Assembly (NCBI RefSeq): GCF_902813185.1 | Contig: NZ_LR778301.1 | Coordinates: 1,922,001-1,986,000 of the forward strand | Length of the DNA: 64,000 nucleotides | Reading direction: 5' to 3' | Source: Denitratisoma oestradiolicum | GTDB taxonomy: Bacteria; Pseudomonadota; Gammaproteobacteria; Burkholderiales; Rhodocyclaceae | Notes under the pieces: model-generated | Database searches by the model: none | Seen by the model: only the letters and a program-made list of their open reading frames with translations | Told to the model about the DNA's origin: nothing | Made by a program: the position numbers and the translations under genes | Shown: one piece after another, positions 17,986 to 25,958 of the stretch | How positions within the stretch are numbered: position 1 is the first letter of the stretch | Layout of the letters: every line of letters begins with the position of its first letter

Positions 17986-19233
17986 TCAGTGCGAATCGCC
18001 GATTTGCGATTTGAGCAGGCGGGCCTTGAGCGCATAGGTACCGGCTACCACCACCTTGTCGCCGGCCTTCAGCCCGTTCTTGACCACAACTTTGCCGCGC
18101 AGCTTGTCGCCGAGTTCGACGACGCGCGGCTCGAAACCGCCGTCTTCGGCGATGAAGGCTGTCGGCTGTCCCTGCATCAGCACCACGGCCTCCTGCGGCA
18201 AGACCAGTACCTTGTCCTTGCCGGCGACAGCGGCGGTCCCACTGGTACGGATCGCGGCGGTGGCGAACATCTCGGGCTTGAGCCGGCCGCCCGGATTGGC
18301 AACCTCGACGCGGGCCTGGACGGTGCGCGTCTCTTTGTCCACGACCGCCGCAATGTAGGTGAGCTTGCCTTGGAAGGATTCGCCGGGATAGGCGTCTACC
18401 GTGACGGTCGCCTCGGCGCCGGGCTTGACGCGACCGAGATCCTTCTCGAACAGGTTGGCCTCGATCCACAGGCGCGACAGGTCGGCGACGGTGAATACCG
18501 ATTTGTCGGGTTGCGCCAGTTCGCCAAGGATGGCGTGCTTCTCGATGACCGTTCCGGCGAACGGCGTGTTCAGCGGAAAGGTCGACACCGCCCGGCCGTC
18601 CTCGGCCGGCGCCGGGCCGACGCCGAGCATGCGCAGCTTGTCGCCGGCCGCGGCGAACGAAGCCTGCGCCTTGTCGTATTCGGCGTGGGCACGCAGATGG
18701 TCCTTCTGCGCGATGATCTGCTCGCCGTGCAGTTTCTCGGCCCGCTCGAAGTCGGCCTTGGTCACCGCGAGCTGGGTCTTCGCCTGAAGATAGAGCGAGT
18801 GGGCTTCGCCGACTTCCAGGCTGTCGAGGACGATCAGCGCCTGGCCGGCCTTGACCGGATCGCCGAGATTGGCGGAAACCTTGACGATGCGCCCCGGTAC
18901 GCGTGGCGCGATATGCGTGATGCGGTCCTGGTTGGGACGGATGGTGGCGGTTACGATCAACTGTTCGCTGATTTCCTGCGCCGCAAGTTCGTCGACCTTG
19001 ATTCCGGCGGTCTCGATTTCTTCGGCGGTGAGCTTCAACAAATCTGCTTCGCCTTCCTTGTGCTCGCCGTGCTTGTCACCGGCCTTGTCTGCGCCGCCGC
19101 TTGCCGCGCCGGCTGGTTGCGTTGCCGCTTGTGCAGCCTTCGCGGTCGGCTCCGGCTTGTCGCAAGCGGTCAGGGCAAGCGTCGCCAAGCCAATGGCCAA
19201 GGCGAGCGTCAGGTCGGTTTTCGATGTCTTCAT
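17986..19233 (-). CDS. czcB: CzcB-type membrane fusion protein
   Basis: A 415-residue adaptor with a lipoprotein-type signal (LALTAC, lipobox Cys near residue 24), an Ala/Lys/His-rich mature N-terminus (GDKHGEHKEGE), the lipoyl half-motifs around VKAGQALIVLDSLEVGEA and the beta-barrel region ending LKSQIGDSH. The ATG at 19233 was chosen because the signal peptide starts there and GGAAAAG precedes it; an in-frame ATG at 19287 overlapping the CzcC stop would add an 18-residue leader. It bridges CzcA and CzcC. Confidence 0.9.
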   Translation of the reverse strand: MKTSKTDLTLALAIGLATLALTACDKPEPTAKAAQAATQPAGAASGGADKAGDKHGEHKEGEADLLKLTAEEIETAGIKVDELAAQEISEQLIVTATIRPNQDRITHIAPRVPGRIVKVSANLGDPVKAGQALIVLDSLEVGEAHSLYLQAKTQLAVTKADFERAEKLHGEQIIAQKDHLRAHAEYDKAQASFAAAGDKLRMLGVGPAPAEDGRAVSTFPLNTPFAGTVIEKHAILGELAQPDKSVFTVADLSRLWIEANLFEKDLGRVKPGAEATVTVDAYPGESFQGKLTYIAAVVDKETRTVQARVEVANPGGRLKPEMFATAAIRTSGTAAVAGKDKVLVLPQEAVVLMQGQPTAFIAEDGGFEPRVVELGDKLRGKVVVKNGLKAGDKVVVAGTYALKARLLKSQIGDSH

Positions 19234-19283
19234 GAGGTCTTTTCCGATGCGTGTGGGTTGGCCGGCGATGGCGGATGTGGGCT

Positions 19284-20603
19284 TCATTGGCTCGCGCTCC
19301 AGCCGGCGGTTTGTTCCAATTCGCTGCGCGTCAGGGCGAAGTCGGTCATGGCCTCCAGCACTTCGCGGCGGGTGTCGAGAACCTGCCGGGTGGCAAGAAG
19401 CATCTGGACGAGGCTGATCTCGCCGGCACGGTAGGCAGCGGTTGACAGACGCTGGTTTTCTTCGAGGCGTTGCAGCACCGATTGATCGAGCCGCTGCGTT
19501 CGCTGGCGCAAGCTATCGAGCTTCTGCCACAGCACCAGGACGCGGGCGCGGGTATCGCGGCCGGCAGCCTGTTTCTCGATCTCGGCCTGGGTCAGCTCGG
19601 CCGACGCCTTGCCGATGCCTGCACCATTGCGCCGGAAGAGCGGCAAGGGAACTGATACGCTCAACCCGATGATCTTCTCGCGGGCATCGCCAGGGCCTTC
19701 GCGGGCGGAATTCAGGCCGACGGTGATGTCCGGGTAGGCTGCCGCCCGTTCGAGGCCGAGGCGGTTACGCGCGGCTTGCTCGCGATGATCGAGGGCGCGC
19801 AACTGGGCACGCCCGGCTGCCGCCGTGAGTAGCTGATCGAGGGTATAGGGCAGCCCTGGTTTAACGGCGAGCGCGCCTTTTACCGCCGGAAGCTTCTCTG
19901 CCGGCAGTTGCAGCAGGGTGGCCAGTTCCGCGCGAGCCTGGATCAACTGCTCGCCAACGGTTTCGAGCTGGTTGCGTGCCCGTCCGAGTTCGACTTCGGC
20001 GAGGTTGGCGTCGAGCTTCGTGTCTTCGCCTGCGTCGAAGCGCTTACGCGTGACGGTGCTGTTCTCCCGGATCAGGTCGACCAGTCCCGTTTCCATTTCG
20101 GCGCGCAGTTGCAGGGCCACCACGCGGACAAACTTTTGCTCGACCTCGGCGCGCAGTTGCCGCCGGATTTCCTCGATCGTTTCGCGTAGCGCCGCCATTT
20201 CCTGTTCGGCCGCCGCGCGCCGGTAGCCCTGCTGGCCGGCAATCTCCAGCGTCTGGGTCAGGCCGATGGCCCACTCGCGCTGCGTGCGTTCGTTTTGCGT
20301 GGGATCGGGAACCGTCCGCCGCAGGCGCTCGGCAGCGATCTGCGGGTTGTTCCAGAGCAAGGCCTGCGTGTCGGCAAGTTGTCCTTCGGCGGCAGCGAGA
20401 TTCGCCCGGGCGCTCTTCAGGGCAGGATTGCCCTGTTCGGCGAGTTGCCAGGCGTGCTCCAGGGTCAGCGGCAGGTCAGTCGCCGGAGCAGCGAGTCCGG
20501 CGGGCGCGGGTGTCGCTACCACCTTGACCAAGTGCTGCGAGTTTTGTGCGAGGGCAGGCAGCGCGGCGAGCAGCCCTAGCGATAGCAATAGCGTCTTATT
20601 CAT
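19284..20603 (-). CDS. czcC: CzcC-type outer membrane channel
   Basis: A 439-residue TolC-family protein with a signal peptide (MNKTLLLSLGLLAALPALAQ), then two OEP repeats with long helices (LEHAWQLAEQGNPALKSARANLAAAEGQ; ending LTRSELEQTAGW). It completes the tripartite efflux pump with CzcB and CzcA. AAGGA lies 6-7 bp before the start. First structural gene of the cluster, following the CzcI-like gene by 116 bp. Confidence 0.91.
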   Translation of the reverse strand: MNKTLLLSLGLLAALPALAQNSQHLVKVVATPAPAGLAAPATDLPLTLEHAWQLAEQGNPALKSARANLAAAEGQLADTQALLWNNPQIAAERLRRTVPDPTQNERTQREWAIGLTQTLEIAGQQGYRRAAAEQEMAALRETIEEIRRQLRAEVEQKFVRVVALQLRAEMETGLVDLIRENSTVTRKRFDAGEDTKLDANLAEVELGRARNQLETVGEQLIQARAELATLLQLPAEKLPAVKGALAVKPGLPYTLDQLLTAAAGRAQLRALDHREQAARNRLGLERAAAYPDITVGLNSAREGPGDAREKIIGLSVSVPLPLFRRNGAGIGKASAELTQAEIEKQAAGRDTRARVLVLWQKLDSLRQRTQRLDQSVLQRLEENQRLSTAAYRAGEISLVQMLLATRQVLDTRREVLEAMTDFALTRSELEQTAGWSASQ

Positions 20604-20719
20604 CGAAATCCTTAGCAAGTTGAACCATGCGAAGAATCCGACGGGACGCACCGACAGCCCGCTAGCGCGGACTCAGTCAGCCGTCAAGGACGAAAAAAGT
20701 TGAAGCGCGTCCCGCCGGA

Positions 20720-21064
20720 TCAGGCGAGCCGGGCGAGTGGCGGACGGTCGAAGGGATCGACGGTAGTGGAGCGGAACTCCGCTACAGGTGGTGCGACGAG
20801 CTGGGGCGGGCTGTTATCGCCCAGTATCGGCGACATAGCCGGCACAAACGACGAGAACGACAGGTGACAGAATCCGCAGTCAGGATCGATCTGGGTGCCG
20901 GTGTCGCTCGACTTGTGCGTCGAACGATCATGTTGATGCATGTGATGCCCAAAATGCGCAGCCTGCGGAGATTCCTTCTGATGCTGGCAATAGCTAGCCG
21001 CAACCGCAAAGGCGGCGTTCAGCGAGAGCAGCACGGCAAGAATGAAGGCGAGGTAGGTACGCAT
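20720..21064 (-). CDS. CzcI-like periplasmic protein
   Basis: A 114-residue secreted protein with a signal peptide (MRTYLAFILAVLLSLNAAFA) followed by a His/Cys-rich stretch (SYCQHQKESPQAAHFGHHMHQHD) and DCGFCHLS. The position directly upstream of czcCBA, the N-terminal signature and the His/Cys content match the CzcI family, a small regulator or metal-binding protein of Cupriavidus czc operons. The Pro-rich C-terminus (PPQLVAPPVAEF) is typical. Role in metal sensing is inferred from the family. Confidence 0.75.
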   Translation of the reverse strand: MRTYLAFILAVLLSLNAAFAVAASYCQHQKESPQAAHFGHHMHQHDRSTHKSSDTGTQIDPDCGFCHLSFSSFVPAMSPILGDNSPPQLVAPPVAEFRSTTVDPFDRPPLARLA

Positions 21065-21288
21065 CGCTACAAAGTATATCAGGACTCATCTCGCTGAGAT
21101 AGCACAGCTTCCTATTGCATTCCTATTGCATGGATCGAACGCTTTCAATCGATCTGAGGTGCCCACCGCAGCCCACGATGCAACATAGTATTTGGCCGCC
21201 AGTGTAAGCAGTAATCTCGAAATGCGCCCTTTTTGGATCGATTTCGAAAACACAGCCAACCCGCGGCAAGCTGTAATTGTCGATAGCA

Positions 21289-21304
21289 CTGAATAGTCAG
21301 GAAT
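21289..21304. repeat. Copy 1 of 16-bp direct repeat flanking alpA-int
   Basis: CTGAATAGTCAGGAAT occurs here, just before alpA, and again exactly at 23034-23049 beyond the integrase start. It could be a core attachment sequence or part of a regulator site. Confidence 0.55.
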
Positions 21305-21309
21305 CGACA

Positions 21310-21570
21310 ATGAGCAAACCAATACAGGTCAAGCGCTTGATCAGACGCGAAGAACTACTCCGTCTCATCCCGCTTTCCGACTCGGCAATTTACCGGCTCG
21401 AAAAGTCGGGCGGCTTTCCGAATAGATTCAATCTGACGCCACGCTGCGTTGTATGGGACCTTGACGAAGTGGAGAGCTGGATCCAAGAAAGACGCACAGC
21501 CCTCATCCAATCTCACCTTTCCCCTGATGTCCAAAAACGCAAATTCAGACCTGTCCGAAAACAGGCCTGA
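21310..21570 (+). CDS. AlpA-family DNA-binding regulator
   Basis: An 86-residue protein with an AlpA/MerR-like helix-turn-helix: KRLIRREELLRLIPLSDSAI then YRLEKSGGFPNRFNL and VVWDLDEVESWIQ. AlpA proteins in P4-like elements act as regulators or excisionases of the neighbouring integrase. It is convergent with the integrase gene (34 bp between their ends). The base composition here is lower in GC than the metal genes, as expected for a mobile element border. Confidence 0.88.
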   Translation: MSKPIQVKRLIRREELLRLIPLSDSAIYRLEKSGGFPNRFNLTPRCVVWDLDEVESWIQERRTALIQSHLSPDVQKRKFRPVRKQA

Positions 21571-21604
21571 CGCCGACACCAGCCCGCTCGGTAGCATCAG
21601 ATTT

Positions 21605-22840
21605 CTACGCCGCTGCGCGGGAGGGACGATGAATGGGCGTGATTTCTTTTCCGGCAATCCACGCATCTACCATGTTTGCCCATTGCTGAAGCATGTCCTT
21701 GCGCTGATCCGCATACTCTGCCTTGTTGTAGATCGCCCTGACTCCCTTCTGCTCATGGGCCAGGCATTTCTCAATCCAGTCGGTATTGAATCCCGCCTCA
21801 TGCAACAGCGTTGAACCCGTTCGGCGGAGATCGTGAACGGTGAAATCGTCCAAAAGCAAATCCTTTTTCTTCGCATGCTCGACCGTGACTGTTATAACGC
21901 GGTTGAGGGTGTTGTTGGACATACCCTTGTCACCTTCATACCGGGACGGCAAGATGAAATTGGATCCGCCAGCGCAAGTCTTCAGCGCAATCATGATGTC
22001 CATGGCCTGGTCGGACAAGTAGATAACGTGGGGTCTTCTGGCCTTCATTCTCTGCGCGGGGATGGTCCACTTGGCGCCAACGAAATCCATCTCATCCCAT
22101 GTGGCATTGAGAAGCTCCCCCTTGCGGACGAGCGTAAGAAGAACAAGCTTCAGCGCCAACCGGATGGTTGGCAGCGTAGGTACCAAGTCCAGTTCTCGGA
22201 AGAAAACATTGATTTCATCCGGAGAAAGCGCCCGATCTTTGGGCTTGAATGTCGCGATCGACGATGCCCTGACATCGTCGGCGGGATTCGCGACCTTGTG
22301 ACCGCGCTCAATCGCAAACCTGAAGACCTGAGCAACAATGTCCCGGATATGAACGGCCGTGGCCGGTGCATTGCGCTGTGTCTTGACTCGTTCGCACAAT
22401 GCCCGCAAATCCTCGGACGCTATCTCCTTGAGAAGACGTCGGCCAAACTCGGGCTCGATATCGCGATCAATGACGGATTTCCTCATATCCCGAGTGCTAT
22501 CCGCCATGCGGTATTCGCTCAGCCACAAGGTTGAGAATTCGCCGAAAGTTTTGGCTGCTTTCGACTTCTGAATCGAGCGCTGCTTTTCCTTTGCCGGTGA
22601 CTTCCCCGCAGCAATTTCCCTCTTGACTCCGATCAGTTTTTCCCTGGCCTCGCCCAAGGTAAGTCCTTCTGGACCGTATTGACCAAGAACGAGAGTTTCG
22701 CGCCGACCGTTGAGTCGATAGTCGTATCGGAAGGAAACAACTCCTGACGGGGTAACCGCCACATAGAGGCCGTCACGATCGACCAGCTTGTACAACTTGC
22801 CGGTCGGCTTGAGGTTCTTCAGTTGGGTATCGGTAAGCAT
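21605..22840 (-). CDS. P4-type tyrosine integrase
   Basis: A 411-residue integrase with the N-terminal DUF4102 arm-binding domain (MLTDTQLKNLKPTGKLYKLVDRDGLYV), a SAM-like core-binding domain and a catalytic domain with Arg239 (LVRKGELL), His336-x-x-Arg339 (HDLRRTG), His362 (CLAHEQ) and the probable nucleophile Tyr371 (AIYNKAEY). All catalytic residues are present, so it should be active. The start was set at MLTDTQ with AGGAAAGG upstream; an in-frame upstream extension would read through repeats. It could mobilise either the metal island to its left or the tra region to its right; in related islands the integrase 5' end often faces the attachment site, which would place att at about 22.9-23.4 kb. 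Confidence 0.93.
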   Translation of the reverse strand: MLTDTQLKNLKPTGKLYKLVDRDGLYVAVTPSGVVSFRYDYRLNGRRETLVLGQYGPEGLTLGEAREKLIGVKREIAAGKSPAKEKQRSIQKSKAAKTFGEFSTLWLSEYRMADSTRDMRKSVIDRDIEPEFGRRLLKEIASEDLRALCERVKTQRNAPATAVHIRDIVAQVFRFAIERGHKVANPADDVRASSIATFKPKDRALSPDEINVFFRELDLVPTLPTIRLALKLVLLTLVRKGELLNATWDEMDFVGAKWTIPAQRMKARRPHVIYLSDQAMDIMIALKTCAGGSNFILPSRYEGDKGMSNNTLNRVITVTVEHAKKKDLLLDDFTVHDLRRTGSTLLHEAGFNTDWIEKCLAHEQKGVRAIYNKAEYADQRKDMLQQWANMVDAWIAGKEITPIHRPSRAAA

Positions 22841-23033
22841 AGTGGCCCTTTCCTGGTCGCCGATACCGTCAACGCAAAATTCCATAATTTCGCCAGCAAA
22901 CCCGCATGGTTACTGGGTTTTGCATTTCACGATACCGTCAACGCGTCCATTTGATGTTGACGGTATCGATGTTACGGAAGGTCTTAAGAAATGCCAATAC
23001 CGTCACCGATACCGTCTCCAGAAGTGGGCTACC

Positions 23034-23049
23034 CTGAATAGTCAGGAAT
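23034..23049. repeat. Copy 2 of 16-bp direct repeat flanking alpA-int
   Basis: Exact copy of 21289-21304, 1.75 kb away. It lies between two of the ATACCGTC repeat groups and just before a hairpin terminator. Confidence 0.55.
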
Positions 23050-23061
23050 AGTCAAAAACAG

Positions 23062-23089
23062 AAAACCCCTTGTTTTACCAAGGGGTTTT
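23062..23089. terminator. Bidirectional hairpin terminator
   Basis: AAAACCCCTTG and its exact reverse complement CAAGGGGTTTT are separated by TTTTAC, giving a stable stem flanked by A and T runs on either side, so it can act on both strands. It lies between hipA and the integrase. Confidence 0.8.
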
Positions 23090-23170
23090 CGTGTTTTCTG
23101 AATAGGTACGAATAGTACCGAAAGCCTATGTAATTATTCATTCCCACTCAATTATCTCTTGAGCCGTGAA

Positions 23171-23261
23171 ACCCGCATGAATGCTGGTTCTGGCTCGTTG
23201 ATTTTACCGTAATACCGTCACCGATACCGTCACCAGAAGAATGCTTAGTATTCATGCGGGT
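23171..23261. repeat. 12-bp inverted repeat near hipA 3' side
   Basis: ACCCGCATGAAT (23171-23182) and its exact reverse complement ATTCATGCGGGT (23250-23261) are separated by 67 bp and enclose one of the tandem ATACCGTC pairs. Role unknown. Confidence 0.5.
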
Positions 23262-23467
23262 CTCCGGGCGGTCCCGAAAAAACGACCTTTCGATAACTAT
23301 CGGAGGCTATCGGATTACAGGCGATCCCAAACGAGTCTTGATCGTAGCAGAGATGCATTGATCCGGTTGACGGTATCGGGCAGGCAACAGCGATCTTGAT
23401 ACCGTCAGACGTATCTTGGGATACGTGATCAGTAAAGGTGCGCACAGTCTGTCCCATCGTTTCTTGA

Positions 23468-24838
23468 CTAGGTGGAACGCGAAAGAGCTTTCAGCCGCTC
23501 AACCACTTCTGGATCGAGCTCTCGTCGGCTCAATAGCTCAATGACGGTTGATTGCCTGCCCTTGAGGGCATCGGTAACGAACCCCCGTCGTTCCTCGATG
23601 ACCGGCAGCGCTTTTTCGCGGATGAAGTCACGTTCGGTAGGCAGCAGCCGTTCATCTCCGATGACCTTGGAGATCGCGTCCGGCAGGTCAGAATTCATTC
23701 GCGACAAAACACCGCGGACGAGCCTTGGCGCCACCCCTGCCTCGAAGGCCATCGCATCCCAGTGGATGCCCTCGACCCAGCCAGGCTTGTTTTCACCGGC
23801 GATGGCCATGGACATGGTTGCCCGTGGCAGATACGCCTCGACGCACAGCATGTCGTAGAACGGCGCAACCACCGCTTTCTGGCCGCGCATCAAGAAGGCG
23901 ATGTTCTTGGCGTGCGCATCGAGATTGCCGATCAGGTAGTTGAAGGCAACCCATTGCACGACCGCGTTGGCTGCAATGACTGGACGGTCGATAAATGTAC
24001 CCCGGAGAACCTCGAACAGATGGTGCAAGCCCAGCCCGCCCTCGCTTTCATATTTCTTCGAGGGCGATACCCCAAGCGCCTGACACAGGTCGATCTGATG
24101 AAGTCGCCGGATAGCGGCTCCTCCGGGCTCTCCCTTCGGGTCGGACGACTCCCGGTCAAAACGTTCGATGACGTACAGCGGCTCCGGCAAATGTTTCAGA
24201 TCGACGTTGGGAACCGGAACCTTCAGCTCGGCAGCCAGACGCATGCAGAAGAACTCATTCGCCGGGCAGAACGGGAAATCCGCGCTGGCGTTCTCCGGCT
24301 TGACGATATGCGTCGAGGCGGCCGTCCCTTCCGGAAGAAACATTGCACCCTGCGTATCGATGCGCAGGCCCAGCTTCTCCTGGGCGCCGGCCAGAGACAT
24401 GCGAACATCGTCCCAGGACGCCATGAGCGGCAAATTGCGCGTGCGCGATTCCTCGATCTTTTCTTGCAATGCCTCTCGCGAAAGAGGAAGCAGGATCTCT
24501 TGCTCGATCTGGATTTCGCCAGCTTCATCGGGAAGCAGGGAAAGCGCCCCGGCCGTGTCCTGCCCGTGACGAATCAGTAAGGCCCAAGTGTCGCTCGGAT
24601 CGATGCGGTCCCGCGAAGCAATCAGCTCGCGCAGCCGGCCTTCCGGTAAGAGGTTCTCGAAGAACCATTCGACGAGCCGGACATCCCCCGAATCCTGATA
24701 CTCACGCGTCGCCAGCGGCAAACTTGGCGAAAGCGCATAGGCGCTCCAGTCCGGGGCGTAGTTGAACGACCAGCGGCCACCGATCACCGCCAGGGTACCG
24801 ACCAGTGTGCCATTGGCCGTGACGCGCAGCTTGCTCAT
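23468..24838 (-). CDS. hipA: HipA-family kinase toxin
   Basis: A 456-residue HipA: N-terminal HipA_1 domain (LRVTANGTLVGTLAVIGGRW), then the Ser/Thr-kinase-like fold with the catalytic-loop segment GNLDAHAKNIAF (Asp near residue 309) and the metal-binding Asp in VAPFYDM. HipA toxins phosphorylate a translation target such as glutamyl-tRNA synthetase and cause growth arrest; the cognate HipB neutralises and represses. The start overlaps the hipB stop as ATGA. It lies at the downstream end of the tra module and may stabilise the element. Confidence 0.92.
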   Translation of the reverse strand: MSKLRVTANGTLVGTLAVIGGRWSFNYAPDWSAYALSPSLPLATREYQDSGDVRLVEWFFENLLPEGRLRELIASRDRIDPSDTWALLIRHGQDTAGALSLLPDEAGEIQIEQEILLPLSREALQEKIEESRTRNLPLMASWDDVRMSLAGAQEKLGLRIDTQGAMFLPEGTAASTHIVKPENASADFPFCPANEFFCMRLAAELKVPVPNVDLKHLPEPLYVIERFDRESSDPKGEPGGAAIRRLHQIDLCQALGVSPSKKYESEGGLGLHHLFEVLRGTFIDRPVIAANAVVQWVAFNYLIGNLDAHAKNIAFLMRGQKAVVAPFYDMLCVEAYLPRATMSMAIAGENKPGWVEGIHWDAMAFEAGVAPRLVRGVLSRMNSDLPDAISKVIGDERLLPTERDFIREKALPVIEERRGFVTDALKGRQSTVIELLSRRELDPEVVERLKALSRST

Positions 24839-25080
24839 GTTGCGTCACCCGGCGCCATGGGGAGTCTCAGCTTGACCTCGATACCGAAGCGATGGCAGAC
24901 GGACAGAACCTTGCCAATCTGGGCAGTAGCCTTGCCCTGCTCCAACCCGTTCAGAAAGGGTAAGCTCACGTTACACAGGGCGGCGGCATCCCGTTGGGTC
25001 AGCCCAGATTCCTTGCGAACGCGGCGAAGGGTGTCCCCGAGTTCGCTGATCGAGACAATGCTGATTTCCCTGACCGCCAT
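24835..25080 (-). CDS. hipB: HipB-type antitoxin / autorepressor
   Basis: An 81-residue XRE helix-turn-helix protein (LRRVRKESGLTQRDAAALCN followed by VSLPFLNGLEQGKATAQIG), the expected antitoxin partner of HipA. The start is MAVREISIV, with GGAGG 6 bp upstream; longer in-frame versions run through the operator region. It probably binds the inverted AACGACCGTT sites at 25101-25160 and represses its own operon. Confidence 0.9.
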   Translation of the reverse strand: MAVREISIVSISELGDTLRRVRKESGLTQRDAAALCNVSLPFLNGLEQGKATAQIGKVLSVCHRFGIEVKLRLPMAPGDAT

Positions 25081-25100
25081 CGGAGCCTCCAAAAAAGATA

Positions 25101-25160
25101 AACGACCGTTTAATTTTGCCCTGCTCCGAGTTACGAAGCAAGAAAAACTCAACGGTCGTT
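25101..25160. promoter_or_regulatory. Predicted HipB operator pair
   Basis: AACGACCGTT (25101-25110) and its exact reverse complement AACGGTCGTT (25151-25160) lie 21 and 71 bp upstream of hipB, flanking the region expected to hold its promoter. Paired inverted sites of this kind are usual for HipB-type autorepressors. Confidence 0.65.
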
Positions 25161-25207
25161 GATTGTTTTCCGGGGGCATTGCGGTGTTTCGGCAACGCCC
25201 CATCGAA

Positions 25208-25501
25208 TTACTTCTTCGCCTTGCCCTTATTCGCGACCTGCTCCTTGAAGGATGCGCCTGCCGAGAACTTCGGCACGGTCGTCGCCTTAATCTTGAGCGT
25301 CTCGCCGGTTTTCGGATTCTTGCCCTCGCGAGCTGCGCGATCTGCGGACTTGAAGGTGCCAAAGCCTACCAGTGTCACCGAATCGCCCTTGGCGACTGCG
25401 GTCACGATCTCTTCTACCAAAACGTCCAGCGCACGACCGGCGACCGTCTTGGAAAGTTCAGCTTTCGTGGCCAGCGCTTCGATCAGCTCGGATTTGTTCA
25501 T
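25208..25501 (-). CDS. HU-family DNA-binding protein
   Basis: A 97-residue histone-like protein starting MNKSELIEALATKAELSK, with the conserved DSVTLVGFGTFKSADRAAREGKNP arm region and a Lys-rich tail. HU bends DNA and supports recombination and replication; a copy carried at the edge of a conjugative module may assist integration/excision or nucleoid packaging. It lies between hipBA and the tra genes on the same strand, 43 bp after the preceding stop. Confidence 0.93.
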   Translation of the reverse strand: MNKSELIEALATKAELSKTVAGRALDVLVEEIVTAVAKGDSVTLVGFGTFKSADRAAREGKNPKTGETLKIKATTVPKFSAGASFKEQVANKGKAKK

Positions 25502-25544
25502 CGTGGTACGTCCTTTCGGTTATGAAAAAAACTGGATTCTCTCA

Positions 25545-25958
25545 TCATTGGGGCAATGGCTTCGGTGACAGTGCCTGTGATGCGGCGTCGAGGTCCATTC
25601 CCTCGGAAGGCGGACGACCATCACGACACAGATTGAGTTCGTAGCGGACAGCGAATGGAATTCGACCACCGTCGCTGGTTGGGACAGATTCTTGCAACAA
25701 GGTGGCCTCCAGGCGCGAGCATCCCGCCGTTGGAAATCTCTTGATCGTTTTAACCTGGACACGGACCGACGCCGACGACCGGGTTTGCGCCTTGAAGAAT
25801 TCAGCCATGGCTCCGCTCAATTCCCCCTCGGACTTGCCGGTTGGGGCTTCGATTGCGGCCAACAGGTGTTGTTTCAAATCCGCAGCAAGGACATCCTCGC
25901 TCGTCAGGAAAGCAAAGAAACAAAGTGCCATCGCGGGTACCGTCAGAGGTCGTTTCAT
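25545..25958 (-). CDS. Small exported protein at the end of the tra operon
   Basis: A 137-residue protein with a signal peptide (PAMALCFFAFLTSEDVLA). Two cysteines (AGCSRLEAT and LNLCRDGRP) may form a disulfide in the periplasm. Its ATG overlaps the traN stop as ATGA, so it is translationally coupled to the conjugation genes and is probably a transfer accessory. I do not recognise a named family. Confidence 0.7.
   Translation of the reverse strand: MKRPLTVPAMALCFFAFLTSEDVLAADLKQHLLAAIEAPTGKSEGELSGAMAEFFKAQTRSSASVRVQVKTIKRFPTAGCSRLEATLLQESVPTSDGGRIPFAVRYELNLCRDGRPPSEGMDLDAASQALSPKPLPQ

Larger units (their letters stand above)
22862..23407. repeat. Cluster of ATACCGTC-type repeats in both orientations
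   Basis: This gene-free stretch between the integrase and hipA holds GATACCGTCAACGC at 22862-22875 and 22931-22944, its inverse GTTGACGGTATC at 22956-22967 and 23366-23377, tandem pairs at 22996-23019 and 23211-23234, and a single copy at 23398-23407. The pairs are part of a 29-bp direct repeat (22996-23024 and 23211-23239, one mismatch). Two oppositely oriented copies (22931-22942 and 22956-22967) make a 12-bp inverted repeat. Probably integrase or excisionase arm sites, or an iteron-like region. Confidence 0.7.

Noticed and set aside
17989..19434. Plus-strand open frame of 481 codons opposite czcB
   Set aside because: Antisense shadow of a recognisable membrane fusion protein; no domain or start signal.
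23029..23100. tRNA gene as integration target
   Set aside because: The terminator and repeat context suggested one, but no cloverleaf, T-loop or CCA end can be folded.
22862..23407. Possible CRISPR array
   Set aside because: Repeat units are 8-14 bp, occur in both orientations with irregular spacing, and no cas gene is nearby.
23552..24580. Plus-strand open frame of 342 codons opposite hipA
   Set aside because: HipA on the minus strand has conserved kinase motifs and a coupled hipB; this is its shadow.
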